Source: Leuconostoc lactis (GTDB lineage Bacteria; Bacillota; Bacilli; Lactobacillales; Lactobacillaceae). Taken from it: DNA of 64,000 bases. Both the position numbers and the translations under genes were made by a program. The notes beneath the pieces were generated by a model. It did no database searches, was not told the DNA's origin, and worked only from the letters and a program-made list of their open reading frames with translations. Numbering within the stretch: position 1 is the stretch's first letter; every line of letters starts with the position of its first letter. The DNA lies in assembly GCF_007954625.1 (NCBI RefSeq), contig NZ_CP042420.1, forward strand, positions 942,501-1,006,500, given 5' to 3'. This document shows, in pieces, positions 54,712-63,884 of the stretch.

Positions 54712-56415
54712 GTGATCGCAATGCTAGAAAATTTGATTATTGAAAACTTTGCCATTATTGAAAAAGTTGATTTGCAATTTGAAGCCGGCATGAGTGTGTT
54801 AACGGGTGAGACTGGCGCCGGTAAATCCATCATTATTGATGCGCTATTGATGCTCACTGGTGGTCGTGCCAGTTCGGAAATGATTCGTCATGGTAGTCCA
54901 AAGGCTGTGCTACAAGCTGTTTTTCGCTTACCGGAAAACGACAAGTTGTTGGCACATCTTGCCGAAATTGGGGTACCAATTGAGGATGGGGAACTGATTA
55001 TTTACCGTGAGTTGAATGCCAATGGTCGCAGTTTAATCCGCTTAAACGGGGTTGTTGTTAATTTAAAAACGTTGGCTCGTGTCGGGCAGTATTTGGTCGA
55101 TATTCAAGGGCAAAATGATACCCAACAGTTGTTGAATGTGGATGAACATCTCATTTTGCTAGATGGTTTTGGTGGGGAGAAGTTACAAGCTACCAAGGCG
55201 GCTTATCAACAGGTATTTCAGGAATTTCGTGCTGTTACCCAACGATTACGGAAGATTCAAACATCGCAGCAAGATATGACCCAACGGTTGGATTTACTTC
55301 AGTTCCAGCAACAAGAATTAGCTGAAGCTGATCTCCAACCCAACGAAGAAGAATTTTTGCTGGATGCGCGGGGAAAGCTTTTAAACCATAAAAAGATTGC
55401 GGATCGTTTGCAAAATGCCCAGTTGGCTTTGAATGGTGAACAAGGTGGTGCCGTAGACATGCTGGCACAAGCCATGCATGAATTACAGGAAATTGCGGAA
55501 TTTGATGCTGCTTATGCTGAATTAGCGACAACGATTGCCGACAGTTATTATACGGCGCAAGAAGTCGGCCGTGATGTGGATGAACAAATCGGCGCGTTAA
55601 CTTATGACGAAATGGAATTGTTACGCATCGAAGACCGGTTACAGTTGATTCACACGTTGGAACGAAAGTACGGCCCAACAGTCGCTGATGTCTTACAATT
55701 TAAAGCCAAGATTGATCAAGAATTAGCAGTATTGGATCATGATGAGTTTGATATTGAACAATTGCAAGTGAAACAAAACGAATTGCGTCAAGTAGTCCGT
55801 AAGCAAGCGGTTAAATTGCGTGAGGTACGACAAGAAGTGGCGCGGCACTTGGAACAAGCTGTCAACCAACAATTAAGTGAATTGTTGATGTCAGGCGCCG
55901 AATTTGCAGTGCGCTTTGAACCAATTACTGGTTACATTTCCTCGGGCGCAGACAAAGTTGAATTTTATGTCCAAACAAACGTCGGGGAAGGCCTAGCACC
56001 ATTAGCTAAAATTGCGTCAGGTGGTGAAGCGGCACGTTTGATGCTCGCGTTAAAAACAACTTTTGCCAAGCAACAGCATATTGTGTCAATTGTATTTGAT
56101 GAGGCAGATACAGGGGTTTCAGGTCGCGTGGCGCAAGCCATTGCGCGTAAGATGTTAACGATTGCTACCGATTCACAAGTTTTGGCCATCACGCACTTAC
56201 CACAAGTTGCCGCAGCGGCAACCCATCATTTTTTGATTGCGAAAACAACTGAAAATGAACGTACGGTGACGCAAGTAACTGCCTTAGATGAGGCTGGTCG
56301 TGAAGGGGCAATTGCCATGATGTTGTCTGGTGAAGATATTACTACAACTGCATTAGCCAATGCACGAGAATTACGCCAACAAGCACCAAAAATTAAGCAC
56401 AAAAAAAACAACTGA
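54712..56415 (+). CDS. recN: DNA repair protein RecN
   Basis: 567 residues. SMC-like: Walker A GETGAGKS (32-39), long coiled-coil arms (about 150-350), signature KIASGGEAARLMLALK and Walker B IVSIVFDEADTGVSG. It acts early in double-strand-break repair. The GTG at 54712 has AGGTG 11 bases upstream; an ATG at 54721 fits the family N-terminus equally well. Last gene of the xseA-recN run. Confidence 0.93.
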   Translation: MIAMLENLIIENFAIIEKVDLQFEAGMSVLTGETGAGKSIIIDALLMLTGGRASSEMIRHGSPKAVLQAVFRLPENDKLLAHLAEIGVPIEDGELIIYRELNANGRSLIRLNGVVVNLKTLARVGQYLVDIQGQNDTQQLLNVDEHLILLDGFGGEKLQATKAAYQQVFQEFRAVTQRLRKIQTSQQDMTQRLDLLQFQQQELAEADLQPNEEEFLLDARGKLLNHKKIADRLQNAQLALNGEQGGAVDMLAQAMHELQEIAEFDAAYAELATTIADSYYTAQEVGRDVDEQIGALTYDEMELLRIEDRLQLIHTLERKYGPTVADVLQFKAKIDQELAVLDHDEFDIEQLQVKQNELRQVVRKQAVKLREVRQEVARHLEQAVNQQLSELLMSGAEFAVRFEPITGYISSGADKVEFYVQTNVGEGLAPLAKIASGGEAARLMLALKTTFAKQQHIVSIVFDEADTGVSGRVAQAIARKMLTIATDSQVLAITHLPQVAAAATHHFLIAKTTENERTVTQVTALDEAGREGAIAMMLSGEDITTTALANARELRQQAPKIKHKKNN

Positions 56416-56437
56416 CATAAACTGTCAGTTGTTTTTT
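56403..56437. terminator. Bidirectional terminator between recN and purine permease
   Basis: AAAAACAACTGACA and complement form a 14-bp stem, TAAAC loop, with T runs on both strands. Confidence 0.9.
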
Positions 56438-56444
56438 TGTGTGC

Positions 56445-57752
56445 TTAATGCGCGACAATCGCTAAGAAGATGACGAATAGAATAGCTAGACCATACATCA
56501 AAGCGTGTACTTGCTTACCACGACCTGTTGCAAGCATTGTAATTGGGTACAAGATGAAGCCCAACGCAATACCATCTGAGATTGAGTAAGTCAATGGCAT
56601 ACCAATCACAACCAAGAATGCCGGTGCCGCAACGGCAAGGTCATCCCAGTCAATTTGGCGTAGGCTCTTGGCCATCAAGACACCAACCACAATCAAGGCT
56701 GGTGCTGTGACTTGTGATGTTACCACTGTCAATAATGGTGAGAAGAACAAAGCAAGCAAGAAGAACAAGCCAGTAAAGACGCTCGTCAAACCTGAACGAC
56801 CACCAACAGCGATACCAGATGATGATTCAACATAAGCTGATGTTGGTGATGTTCCAACAACAGCACCAACAGTCATACCAACAGCGTCAGCCATCAAAGC
56901 ACGACCTGCACGTGGCATTTCATTGTTCTTCATGAAACCAGCTTGTGTGGCCAAGCCAATCATAGTACCAGCCGTATCAAAGAATGTGACCAACAAGAAA
57001 GTAATCACGACTGTGATCAACTGAATTGAGTTGATGTCACCAAGATGTGTGATACTTTGACCAAAAGTTGGGGCCAATGATGGTACAGGTGACACTAAGG
57101 AAGAAGGCAACTTGATGAGACCAAAGATGATCCCAACAATTGATGTCAACACCATCCCGACGAAAATTGCCGCTGGCATTCGCATTGACAAAAGGACAAA
57201 TGTGACAATAATGCCAAAGATGGCTAACAATGATGTTGGCGATGTGAGGTGACCAAGGGATACCATAGTATCCTTGCTAGCCACAATCAAGCCTGCATCG
57301 TGAAGGCCAATAAAGGCAATGAACAAACCAATACCTGCGGCAATGGCTAATTTCATGTTTTGTGGAATCAAGTTGATAATCTTTTCGCGGACCTTAAAGA
57401 ATGTCAAGACCAAGAAAATTAAGGCGGCTACTAAGACACCAGCCATGGCTGTTTGCCACTTAACGCCCATACCAATGACAACAGAATAAGAGAAGAAGGC
57501 ATTCACCCCAAGACCAGGAGCGATAGCAATTGGGTAAAGGGCGACAATACCCATGAATAATGTAGCAATAGCGGCAGCAACGGCTGTTGCTGTGAAAACT
57601 GCGCCTTTATCCATACCAGCTGCGCCAAGAACAGAAGGGTTAACAAACAGAATGTAGGCCATTGACACGAATGTCGTGAGACCAGCGATGAATTCAGTAC
57701 GAACTGATGTGTTCAGCTCATCGAGCTTAAAATACTTTGCAATCGTAGACAT
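56445..57752 (-). CDS. NCS2-family purine (guanine/hypoxanthine-type) permease
   Basis: 435 residues from the ATG at 57752 with SD GGGAGG; an upstream in-frame ATG at 57911 gives an unlikely 53-residue extension without SD. SVRTEFIAGLTTFVSMAYILFVNPSVLG is the AzgA-subgroup (PbuG/PbuO) signature, and VVGTSPTSAYVESSSGIAVGGRSGLTSV is the core transport motif. About 12-14 membrane helices. Codon use is strongly biased, so it is well expressed. Two PurBox-like elements lie upstream; no purine riboswitch was recognised. Confidence 0.9.
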   Translation of the reverse strand: MSTIAKYFKLDELNTSVRTEFIAGLTTFVSMAYILFVNPSVLGAAGMDKGAVFTATAVAAAIATLFMGIVALYPIAIAPGLGVNAFFSYSVVIGMGVKWQTAMAGVLVAALIFLVLTFFKVREKIINLIPQNMKLAIAAGIGLFIAFIGLHDAGLIVASKDTMVSLGHLTSPTSLLAIFGIIVTFVLLSMRMPAAIFVGMVLTSIVGIIFGLIKLPSSLVSPVPSLAPTFGQSITHLGDINSIQLITVVITFLLVTFFDTAGTMIGLATQAGFMKNNEMPRAGRALMADAVGMTVGAVVGTSPTSAYVESSSGIAVGGRSGLTSVFTGLFFLLALFFSPLLTVVTSQVTAPALIVVGVLMAKSLRQIDWDDLAVAAPAFLVVIGMPLTYSISDGIALGFILYPITMLATGRGKQVHALMYGLAILFVIFLAIVAH

Positions 57753-57910
57753 GATTGCCTCCCAAAAAAATAGTGTAACGTTAAACGTTCTACTTAAGTT
57801 TAACAACATAAAATCCGAATTTAAACTAAAAATACGGAAAAAATGGACGAAAAGACGATTATTTGACGGATAGAAAGCATGAAAGCGTTTTATAAACGAA
57901 TGAGGTTTCA

Positions 57911-57987
57911 CTAATGTTCGTGTTTTATGGTATGAGGCAGCTGTCTCAAATAATGCACGGGCGGATAGGGGCGTAACCGAACATTAG
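57911..57987. promoter_or_regulatory. PurBox-like inverted pair upstream of the purine permease
   Basis: CTAATGTTCG (57911-57920) and CGAACATTAG (57978-57987) are perfect 10-bp inverted arms 57 bp apart. The right copy, GTAACCGAACATT, agrees with the lactic-acid-bacterial PurBox AWWWCCGAACWWT except for its first base; the left copy (minus strand) has two mismatches. PurR usually binds such pairs upstream of purine genes. Confidence 0.65.
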
Positions 57988-58032
57988 CCCCCAGATTGCC
58001 GTTAGATGGTTGCCAATTAACGGGTTAAATAA

Positions 58033-58041
58033 TGCTATAAT
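58033..58041 (+). promoter_or_regulatory. Extended -10 promoter of the phosphoglycerate mutase gene
   Basis: TGC plus TATAAT, about 30 bases before the ATG; the SD AAGGAAG is also intact. Confidence 0.65.
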
Positions 58042-58071
58042 AGAAGCATCATTAATTTAAGGAAGTTCAGC

Positions 58072-58754
58072 ATGGTAGCGCAGCTCGTGTTGGTTCGACA
58101 TGGCGAATCAACGGCAAATCGTGATAATGAATTTACAGGGTGGACAGATGTCCCCTTAACCCCTAAAGGGCAACAACAGGCGCCCAAGTTGGCCAAATTT
58201 TAGCCCAATATCAGTTACAATTTGATGATGTGCATACGTCTTATTTGCAACGCGCCATTGTCACAGGCAATATCATTTTAGATGAGATGAACCAAGCATG
58301 GGTGCCGATGCATAAAACTTGGCGCTTAAATGAGCGTCATTATGGGGCGTTACGCGGGTTAAATAAAGATGCCGCACGCCAAAAATACGGCGTCGAGGCA
58401 GTGGCTTTATGGCGTCGCAGTTATACGGCAATCCCGCCCTTACTGGCAGAAACAAAACCCACGAATCGCTATCCGTTAGGGATTGAACCACGTGGTGAAA
58501 GTCTGGCAATGGCGAGTGACCGGTTATTACCTTATTGGCAGCAGGTTGTGGAACCGGCTTTGCGTGCCGGACGACATCAATTGATTGTGGCGCATGGTAG
58601 TACGCTACGGGCGTTGATTAAATACTTGGAGCACATCAGTGATGAGGCAATTGATGGTTTGGAAATTGCCAATGGCGACCCTATTTTGTATCAAGTTGAT
58701 GCGCAATTAAATTATGGGAAACGGCAATATCTGACCAACAAGCCCACACGTTAG
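58072..58754 (+). pseudogene. gpmA: 2,3-bisphosphoglycerate-dependent phosphoglycerate mutase, frameshifted
   Basis: The ATG at 58072 opens [19 protein letters not shown] with the catalytic His of dPGM enzymes, then [20 protein letters not shown] and a stop at 58201. The remaining enzyme continues in another frame: [37 protein letters not shown], the PRGESL segment and [14 protein letters not shown]. One missing base near 58190-58193 (AAGTTGGCC, expected AAGTTGGGCC) explains both parts. Promoter, SD and the rest look intact, so the lesion is recent or a sequence error. Confidence 0.85.
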
Positions 58755-58778
58755 ACCACACAATAAAGGAGTCACACT

Positions 58779-59855
58779 TTGGAAACGACAACATGGACAC
58801 GCATTAAAAAATATACGGAATTACAAGGGACTTCTGGACAAGAACATCGCGTTCGACAAGCTTTTCGAGCAGATTTGACCCCATTGGTTGATACGGTACA
58901 ACAAGATGGGTTAGGTGGTGTGTTTGGGGTGAAACAACATGCCGATCACACGGCACCACGGGTGATGTTTGCGGCCCATATGGATGAAGTCGGGTTTATT
59001 GTCACGGCTATTTTACCTAGTGGCGCCTTCAAAGTCGCAGCGGTGGGTGGTTGGAACCCAGCAGTTATCTCTTCTCAGCGCTTTAGTCTATTTACAAAAG
59101 ACCACGTTTATCCGGTTGTATCGAGTTCAGTGAGTCCCCATTTATTGCGGGGCAGTGGACAAACACCACAGCTACCAACCGTTGATGATATGTTGTTTGA
59201 TGCTGGTTTTGTGGATGATCAGGAAGCAATGGCTTACGGGGTACGACCAGGTGATTTTATTGTGCCAGAAGTGACCACCGTCTTAACGGCCAATCAGCAA
59301 CGGGTGATGTCGAAAGCTTGGGATAACCGTTTTGGGTTAGTCACGTTATTAGGGGCGTTAGAAGACTTACAAGACGTCAGAACGCCGAATACGTTGATTA
59401 TGGGGGCTAATGTACAAGAAGAAGTTGGCTTGCGTGGGGCGCATGGCGCAGTTAACCTCATGCAACCAGATATTTTCTTTGCCGTGGATTCCAGTGCTGC
59501 TGATGATACAAGTGGTGGGGCTGGCCACCAAGGTCGTTTGGATCAAGGGACGCTGTTGCGCGTCTTTGATCCAACTGTGGTCGTGCCATTACGCTTGAAA
59601 GAATTCTTATTGTCAACGGCTGAAGATAATCATATTCCTTATCAATACTTCGTTTCTAAGGGTGGCACGGATGCGGCCGCTGCGCAAAGTGAACTGACGG
59701 GGGTACCGTCAGTGGCATTAGGTGTAGCATCACGCTATATCCATACCCACCAAACAGTTTGGTCGATTGCTGACTTTGAAGCCACCCAAGCTTTTGTGGT
59801 GGCGATTGCCAAGGCACTTGACGAGACGACGCTCAAAACGATTATGGGTGATTAA
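58779..59855 (+). CDS. pepA: Glutamyl aminopeptidase, M42 family
   Basis: 358 residues from a TTG at 58779 with AAAGGAG seven bases upstream. M42 metal and catalytic motifs: FAAHMDEVGFIV, KAWDNRFGLVTLLGALE, NVQEEVGLRGAHGAV, FAVDSSAADD and GGTDAAAAQ, with SRYIHTHQTV near the end. It removes N-terminal Glu/Asp or other residues from peptides in the cytoplasm. No signal peptide. ftsW follows after 6 bases. Confidence 0.9.
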   Translation: METTTWTRIKKYTELQGTSGQEHRVRQAFRADLTPLVDTVQQDGLGGVFGVKQHADHTAPRVMFAAHMDEVGFIVTAILPSGAFKVAAVGGWNPAVISSQRFSLFTKDHVYPVVSSSVSPHLLRGSGQTPQLPTVDDMLFDAGFVDDQEAMAYGVRPGDFIVPEVTTVLTANQQRVMSKAWDNRFGLVTLLGALEDLQDVRTPNTLIMGANVQEEVGLRGAHGAVNLMQPDIFFAVDSSAADDTSGGAGHQGRLDQGTLLRVFDPTVVVPLRLKEFLLSTAEDNHIPYQYFVSKGGTDAAAAQSELTGVPSVALGVASRYIHTHQTVWSIADFEATQAFVVAIAKALDETTLKTIMGD

Positions 59856-59861
59856 AGTTGC

Positions 59862-61046
59862 ATGTTTAAAAAGTTACAGAAATTAGATTATTGGATTGCG
59901 GTGCCGTATGCCATTCTGAGTATGTTAGGAGTGGTCATGGTTTTTTCAGCAACGCAAGGCACGACAACAGCATTAAGTAATTTTATTAAGCAGGCGATCT
60001 TTGTGGTTGTCGGCTTATTTGGTGCTTTTTCACTTTATCATTTTAATTTAAAAATCCTCCAGCGACGAAAATTTTTAAGACAGCTGTTGCTGGCAATTAT
60101 CGCTGCATTAATTGTGGCAAAGTTCTTCATGCCAGCCGTCAACGGTGCGCATGGGTGGATTAATTTAGGGATTGTGACACTGCAGCCAGCCGAATTTTTA
60201 AAGTTAGCGTTGATTTTGTATTTTGCCGCATTTTTTGCCCGTGAACCTTGGGATAGGCATGTGCCATTACGCGAACAAGCTGTTGCCCGCTTTGATGTTT
60301 GGGGGCTACCAGCTTTTAGTTTGTTGCTCGTCTTTATCATGCCAGATAATGGGAATGGCTTGATCATTTTGCTGATTTTGATGGCCATTTTCTTGGCATC
60401 AGGGGTCTCACGTAAGGTGATTGCGTTCGTTGCGGCGTTTGGCGGCTTGTTGTTTGGTTTTTTACAAACGATTGTGCGTCTTGCTGACCATTACTTTAAT
60501 TTGAGTGGTGGCCAACATTACGCCTTGGCGCGTTTCACCAGTTTTGCGAACCCCTGGGATCCGAGTGCTGCTGATGCGAGTCGGCAGTTACTGTATGGTT
60601 ATTATGCAATTGCCCATGGTGGCGTCTTTGGTGTTGGGCTTGGGAATTCATTGATTAAGCCTTATTTGCCGGAATCTAATACGGACTTTATTATGGCTGT
60701 GATGACGGAAGAATTAGGCGCTGTGACCACTGCCATCGTCTTGATTTTGATGCTAATTCTCGTTGCTCGTATGGTCATTTTAGGCATTCGACAGCGTAGT
60801 CAATACTATCGCTTGTTACTCTTTGGCATTGCCACGCTACTCTTTATTCAAATGCTGGTTAATCTTGGCGGTGTGATTGGCGTTTTGCCGATCACAGGGG
60901 TGGTCTTTCCGTTTATTTCGGGTGGTGGTTCGTCGTATATTGTGTTCAGTGCCGCGATTGGCTTGACATTAAATATTGCTGCGACACAACAACGTTCGGT
61001 AAGCATTCATCCAGCTGATACACTAGCTAGAAAGGATTACAAATGA
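59862..61046 (+). CDS. ftsW: SEDS-family peptidoglycan glycosyltransferase FtsW/RodA
   Basis: 394 residues, about 10 membrane helices. KLDYWIAVPYAILSMLGVVMVFSA, NGAHGWINLGIVTLQPAEFLKLALILY, PDNGNGLIILLILMAIF, ESNTDFIMAVMTEELG and PFISGGGSSYIVFSAAIG are SEDS motifs. It polymerises lipid II with a partner PBP. FtsW is preferred because of the ylbG-rsmD-coaD neighbourhood, but RodA cannot be excluded. No clear SD. It overlaps ylbG by 4 bases. Confidence 0.87.
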   Translation: MFKKLQKLDYWIAVPYAILSMLGVVMVFSATQGTTTALSNFIKQAIFVVVGLFGAFSLYHFNLKILQRRKFLRQLLLAIIAALIVAKFFMPAVNGAHGWINLGIVTLQPAEFLKLALILYFAAFFAREPWDRHVPLREQAVARFDVWGLPAFSLLLVFIMPDNGNGLIILLILMAIFLASGVSRKVIAFVAAFGGLLFGFLQTIVRLADHYFNLSGGQHYALARFTSFANPWDPSAADASRQLLYGYYAIAHGGVFGVGLGNSLIKPYLPESNTDFIMAVMTEELGAVTTAIVLILMLILVARMVILGIRQRSQYYRLLLFGIATLLFIQMLVNLGGVIGVLPITGVVFPFISGGGSSYIVFSAAIGLTLNIAATQQRSVSIHPADTLARKDYK

Positions 61047-61366
61047 CATTTGAAATACAACCACGGCGTGCGCTGTATGTTTATTTAAAAAATAAGCGAC
61101 ACGTGCCACAGCTTAAAAAATTTGGCAAAATTACTTATGTGTCGCGGCGAATGGGTTTTGTGATGCTGTATGTCAACGATGAAGACATTGCGGCACAAAT
61201 TGACAAAATTAAGCAATATAAATTTGTCCGCGACGTCCTTAGCTCACCAAGACCCGATATTGATCCGGACTTGGGCGATGTTCATGATGATATTTTCTTT
61301 GAAAACTATGATGAGGAGAACGGGCATTCATCACAAGCGGTGATGATGCAACCGGTAGATAAATAG
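61043..61366 (+). CDS. ylbG: YlbG family protein (DUF2129)
   Basis: 107 residues. RRALYVYLKNKRHVPQLKKFGKITYVSRRMGFVMLYVNDEDI is the compact DUF2129 domain; an acidic tail follows. Function unknown. The conserved position before rsmD supports the call. The SD AAAGGA lies 6 bases before the ATG. Confidence 0.9.
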   Translation: MTFEIQPRRALYVYLKNKRHVPQLKKFGKITYVSRRMGFVMLYVNDEDIAAQIDKIKQYKFVRDVLSSPRPDIDPDLGDVHDDIFFENYDEENGHSSQAVMMQPVDK

Positions 61367-61367
61367 T

Positions 61368-61922
61368 ATGCGAGTAGTAGCAGGACGTTTTCGTGGGGCA
61401 CGCTTAGAAGCGGTGGCTGGCGACAAAACGCGGCCCACAACGGATAAAGTCAAAGAAGCCATGTTTAGCATGTTGATGCCATTTTTAGATGGCGGTAATG
61501 TACTAGATTTATATGCTGGTACTGGTGGTTTGGGCATTGAAGCAGTGTCGCGGGGGATGACACATGCCACATTGGTTGATCGCCAATTTCAGGCGATTAA
61601 AGTCATCCAAAGCAACGTTGATAAAACCCATGATTCTGCAGCATTTAGCATCTTAAAAATGCCAGCGCAACAAGCCTTACAAAATTTCGTTGCCGCACAG
61701 CAGACGTTTGATCTGGTCTTTTTAGATCCACCATATGCCAAGGAAACGATTGCTGCAGATATGCAATTTATGGCACAAAATGGCTTGTTAGCAGACGGGG
61801 CGATTATTCTCGCAGAGAGTAATGATGCCGCTAACTTACCAGAAGCAAGTACACAATTTAACATTGTACGACAAAAACAATATGGGATTACTGTTGTGAC
61901 CATTTATCAATTCGATAAATAA
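61368..61922 (+). CDS. rsmD: 16S rRNA (guanine(966)-N(2))-methyltransferase
   Basis: 184 residues. RVVAGRFRGARLEAV and TRPTTDKVKEAMFSML open the protein; the SAM motif is VLDLYAGTGGLGIEAVSRG and the catalytic motif is FLDPPYA. It methylates G966 of 16S rRNA. It starts 1 base after ylbG and is followed by coaD. Confidence 0.93.
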   Translation: MRVVAGRFRGARLEAVAGDKTRPTTDKVKEAMFSMLMPFLDGGNVLDLYAGTGGLGIEAVSRGMTHATLVDRQFQAIKVIQSNVDKTHDSAAFSILKMPAQQALQNFVAAQQTFDLVFLDPPYAKETIAADMQFMAQNGLLADGAIILAESNDAANLPEASTQFNIVRQKQYGITVVTIYQFDK

Positions 61923-61947
61923 GGGACAACGATAAGGGGGAACCACG

Positions 61948-62424
61948 ATGAGTATTGCATTATTTCCAGGCAGCTTTGACCCATTAACAAACGGGCATCT
62001 TGATATTATTCAACGTGCCAGTCAACTTTTTGACCACGTTGTGGTTGGGGTTGGGCATAACACGAGTAAGCAGGCTTTGTTTACACCGGAAGAAAAAGTT
62101 GACTTAATTTCAACTGTTGTTGCCGATTTGCCCAACGTTGACGTGGCCATTATGCATGGCCTAACCGTCCAATTTATGTCTGAAATTGGGGCAAAGTTTA
62201 TTGTCCGTGGCTTGCGGAATAGTAAAGACTTTGAATATGAACGGGATATTGCCGGTGTTAACAGTGCGTTAGCTGATGTTGAAACCATTTTGCTTTTAGC
62301 AAAACCAGAGAATCAAAATATTTCGAGTTCAATGGTCAAAGAAATTGGTAGCATGGGGGCGGACAATATGGCAAAATTTGTGCCAAAAGTGGTCGTTGAT
62401 GCGTTGAAAGAACGGTTAAACTAA
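61948..62424 (+). CDS. coaD: Phosphopantetheine adenylyltransferase
   Basis: 158 residues. FPGSFDPLTNGHLDIIQRA carries the nucleotidyltransferase HxGH-like motif, RGLRNSKDFEYE and ISSSMVKEI the substrate and ATP-binding motifs. It makes dephospho-CoA. The SD AAGGGGGAA precedes the ATG. sepM starts on the next base after its stop. Confidence 0.94.
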   Translation: MSIALFPGSFDPLTNGHLDIIQRASQLFDHVVVGVGHNTSKQALFTPEEKVDLISTVVADLPNVDVAIMHGLTVQFMSEIGAKFIVRGLRNSKDFEYERDIAGVNSALADVETILLLAKPENQNISSSMVKEIGSMGADNMAKFVPKVVVDALKERLN

Positions 62425-63516
62425 ATGCGAAAAAAAAGTAAAATCATTGCCGCGATTGCGGCAATTTTCCTATTCATTGGCATTGGCGTATTATTTTGGC
62501 CGCTAAATGGCTATATTGAGAGTCCAGGTGAAGCTGATGATTTGGCGAAGTTTGTTAAAATCGGTGGCAAAAATGATACGTCAAAAGGACGTTATAACAT
62601 TACCTCGGTTTATTTGTCTAAAGCCAATGTCCTCGGCTATTTACAAACTAAAATCAATCCACAATTATCTTATGCGTCTGCAGAAGAAGTAACAGGTGGT
62701 GAAAGTTCGGCCGTCTTCACTAAAGTGCAGAATTTTTATATGCAAAGTGCCATTGCCAATGCCGAACAAGTTGCCTTTAAAAAAGCGCAGCGGCCTATTA
62801 CCACTACTTATCGGGGAATTTATGTGTTGAGTGTGAATGATAATTCGCATTTCAAACATAGTATTCAGGTTGGGGATACCATCACGGCAGTTGACGGTCA
62901 TCATTATGATAATTCCGATGGGTTTATTAAATATTTGGCTGATAAAAAACCTGGTGTTAATGTGACAATCGACTATCTTCGGGATGGCAAACCTGGTCAA
63001 ACGACTGGGAAAACAATCAAACTACCAAGTACCCGTTCACCAGAATATCCGAATGGTCGTTCAGGCATTGGGATTGTGCTAACCGACAATGTTGCCGTTA
63101 CGACAGATCCTAAAGTCGAAGTTGATCCAGGTCAAATTGGTGGGCCATCAGGTGGGTTAATGTTCACCCTGCAGATTTATGATCAACTGACCGGCAATCA
63201 TTTGGCCAAGGGCCGTAACATTTCTGGTACTGGTACGATGAATGTGAACGGTTATGTTGGTGAAATTGGTGGTATTGATAAAAAGGTCATTGCCGCCAAA
63301 GAAGCGGGCTCAACCATCTTTTTTGCCCCATATGTCGAACCAACCAAAGAATTACTAAAGTATGAAGAACAACATAAAACGAACTACCAATTGGCACGTG
63401 ATACAGCGAAAAAATATGCGCCAACGGTTAAGGTTATTCCGGTCCAAACATTTGACGATGCGGTCAATTATCTGGCAACCGGAAAAATAATTAAAACAAC
63501 TGATAAACTACAGTAA
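62425..63516 (+). CDS. sepM: SepM-family PDZ/Lon-type membrane serine protease
   Basis: 363 residues. An N-terminal membrane anchor (about 7-27), a PDZ domain (about 130-200, GIYVLSVNDNSHFKHSIQVGDTI) and a C-terminal Lon-like protease domain with Ser242 in GGPSGGLMF and Lys287 in GGIDKKVIAAKEAG. In streptococci SepM trims a quorum-sensing peptide outside the cell; here the substrate is unknown. Last gene of the ftsW-ylbG-rsmD-coaD operon. Confidence 0.9.
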   Translation: MRKKSKIIAAIAAIFLFIGIGVLFWPLNGYIESPGEADDLAKFVKIGGKNDTSKGRYNITSVYLSKANVLGYLQTKINPQLSYASAEEVTGGESSAVFTKVQNFYMQSAIANAEQVAFKKAQRPITTTYRGIYVLSVNDNSHFKHSIQVGDTITAVDGHHYDNSDGFIKYLADKKPGVNVTIDYLRDGKPGQTTGKTIKLPSTRSPEYPNGRSGIGIVLTDNVAVTTDPKVEVDPGQIGGPSGGLMFTLQIYDQLTGNHLAKGRNISGTGTMNVNGYVGEIGGIDKKVIAAKEAGSTIFFAPYVEPTKELLKYEEQHKTNYQLARDTAKKYAPTVKVIPVQTFDDAVNYLATGKIIKTTDKLQ

Positions 63517-63682
63517 AAAAGCAACGACAGCGTTGTTTGACCTGAACCCTAAATCGTGGTGATATCGATCACGTGCCATCTTTTCTTAAACTAACGTATA
63601 AGGGCGTTGCGGTCAAGGCACATTATCTATTGTATTTTGCCAGAGTGGGTTGGAGATAATATTTAAATTTAGCGTTAATTTT

Positions 63683-63718
63683 TAAGCAATCAATGCGTGA
63701 TCATTGGTTGCTTTTTTG
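63683..63718 (+). terminator. Terminator-like hairpin
   Basis: AAGCAATCAATG/CATTGGTTGCTT (one T-G pair), loop CGTGAT, six T. Confidence 0.75.
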
Positions 63719-63847
63719 ATCATGTGGGTGTTGATGGTAGTGTTATCGATCGTATGAATACTGTGATTGATGAAATACATGGGCAATATCGGTTACTAAG
63801 GATTGAGAACACAGCGGCAATTTTTATTTCTTTTGAAAACATAGTAA

Positions 63848-63884
63848 AACCCCATAGGTTGGATTTACTCCAACTTATGGGGTT
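63848..63884 (-). terminator. Minus-strand terminator-like hairpin
   Basis: AACCCCATAAGTTGGA and its near-exact complement around a 5-nt loop; on the minus strand it is followed by TTTTAC. It implies a minus-strand gene ending right of it. Confidence 0.65.

Noticed and set aside
57880..57893. TGAAAGCGTTTTAT as a third cre site upstream of the purine permease
   Set aside because: It matches 12 of 14 positions but lacks the terminal CA, and no promoter next to it could be identified.
57753..57911. 53-residue N-terminal extension of the purine permease
   Set aside because: The ATG at 57752 has a perfect GGGAGG SD and fits the family start; the extension is AT-rich, has no SD and overlaps regulatory DNA.
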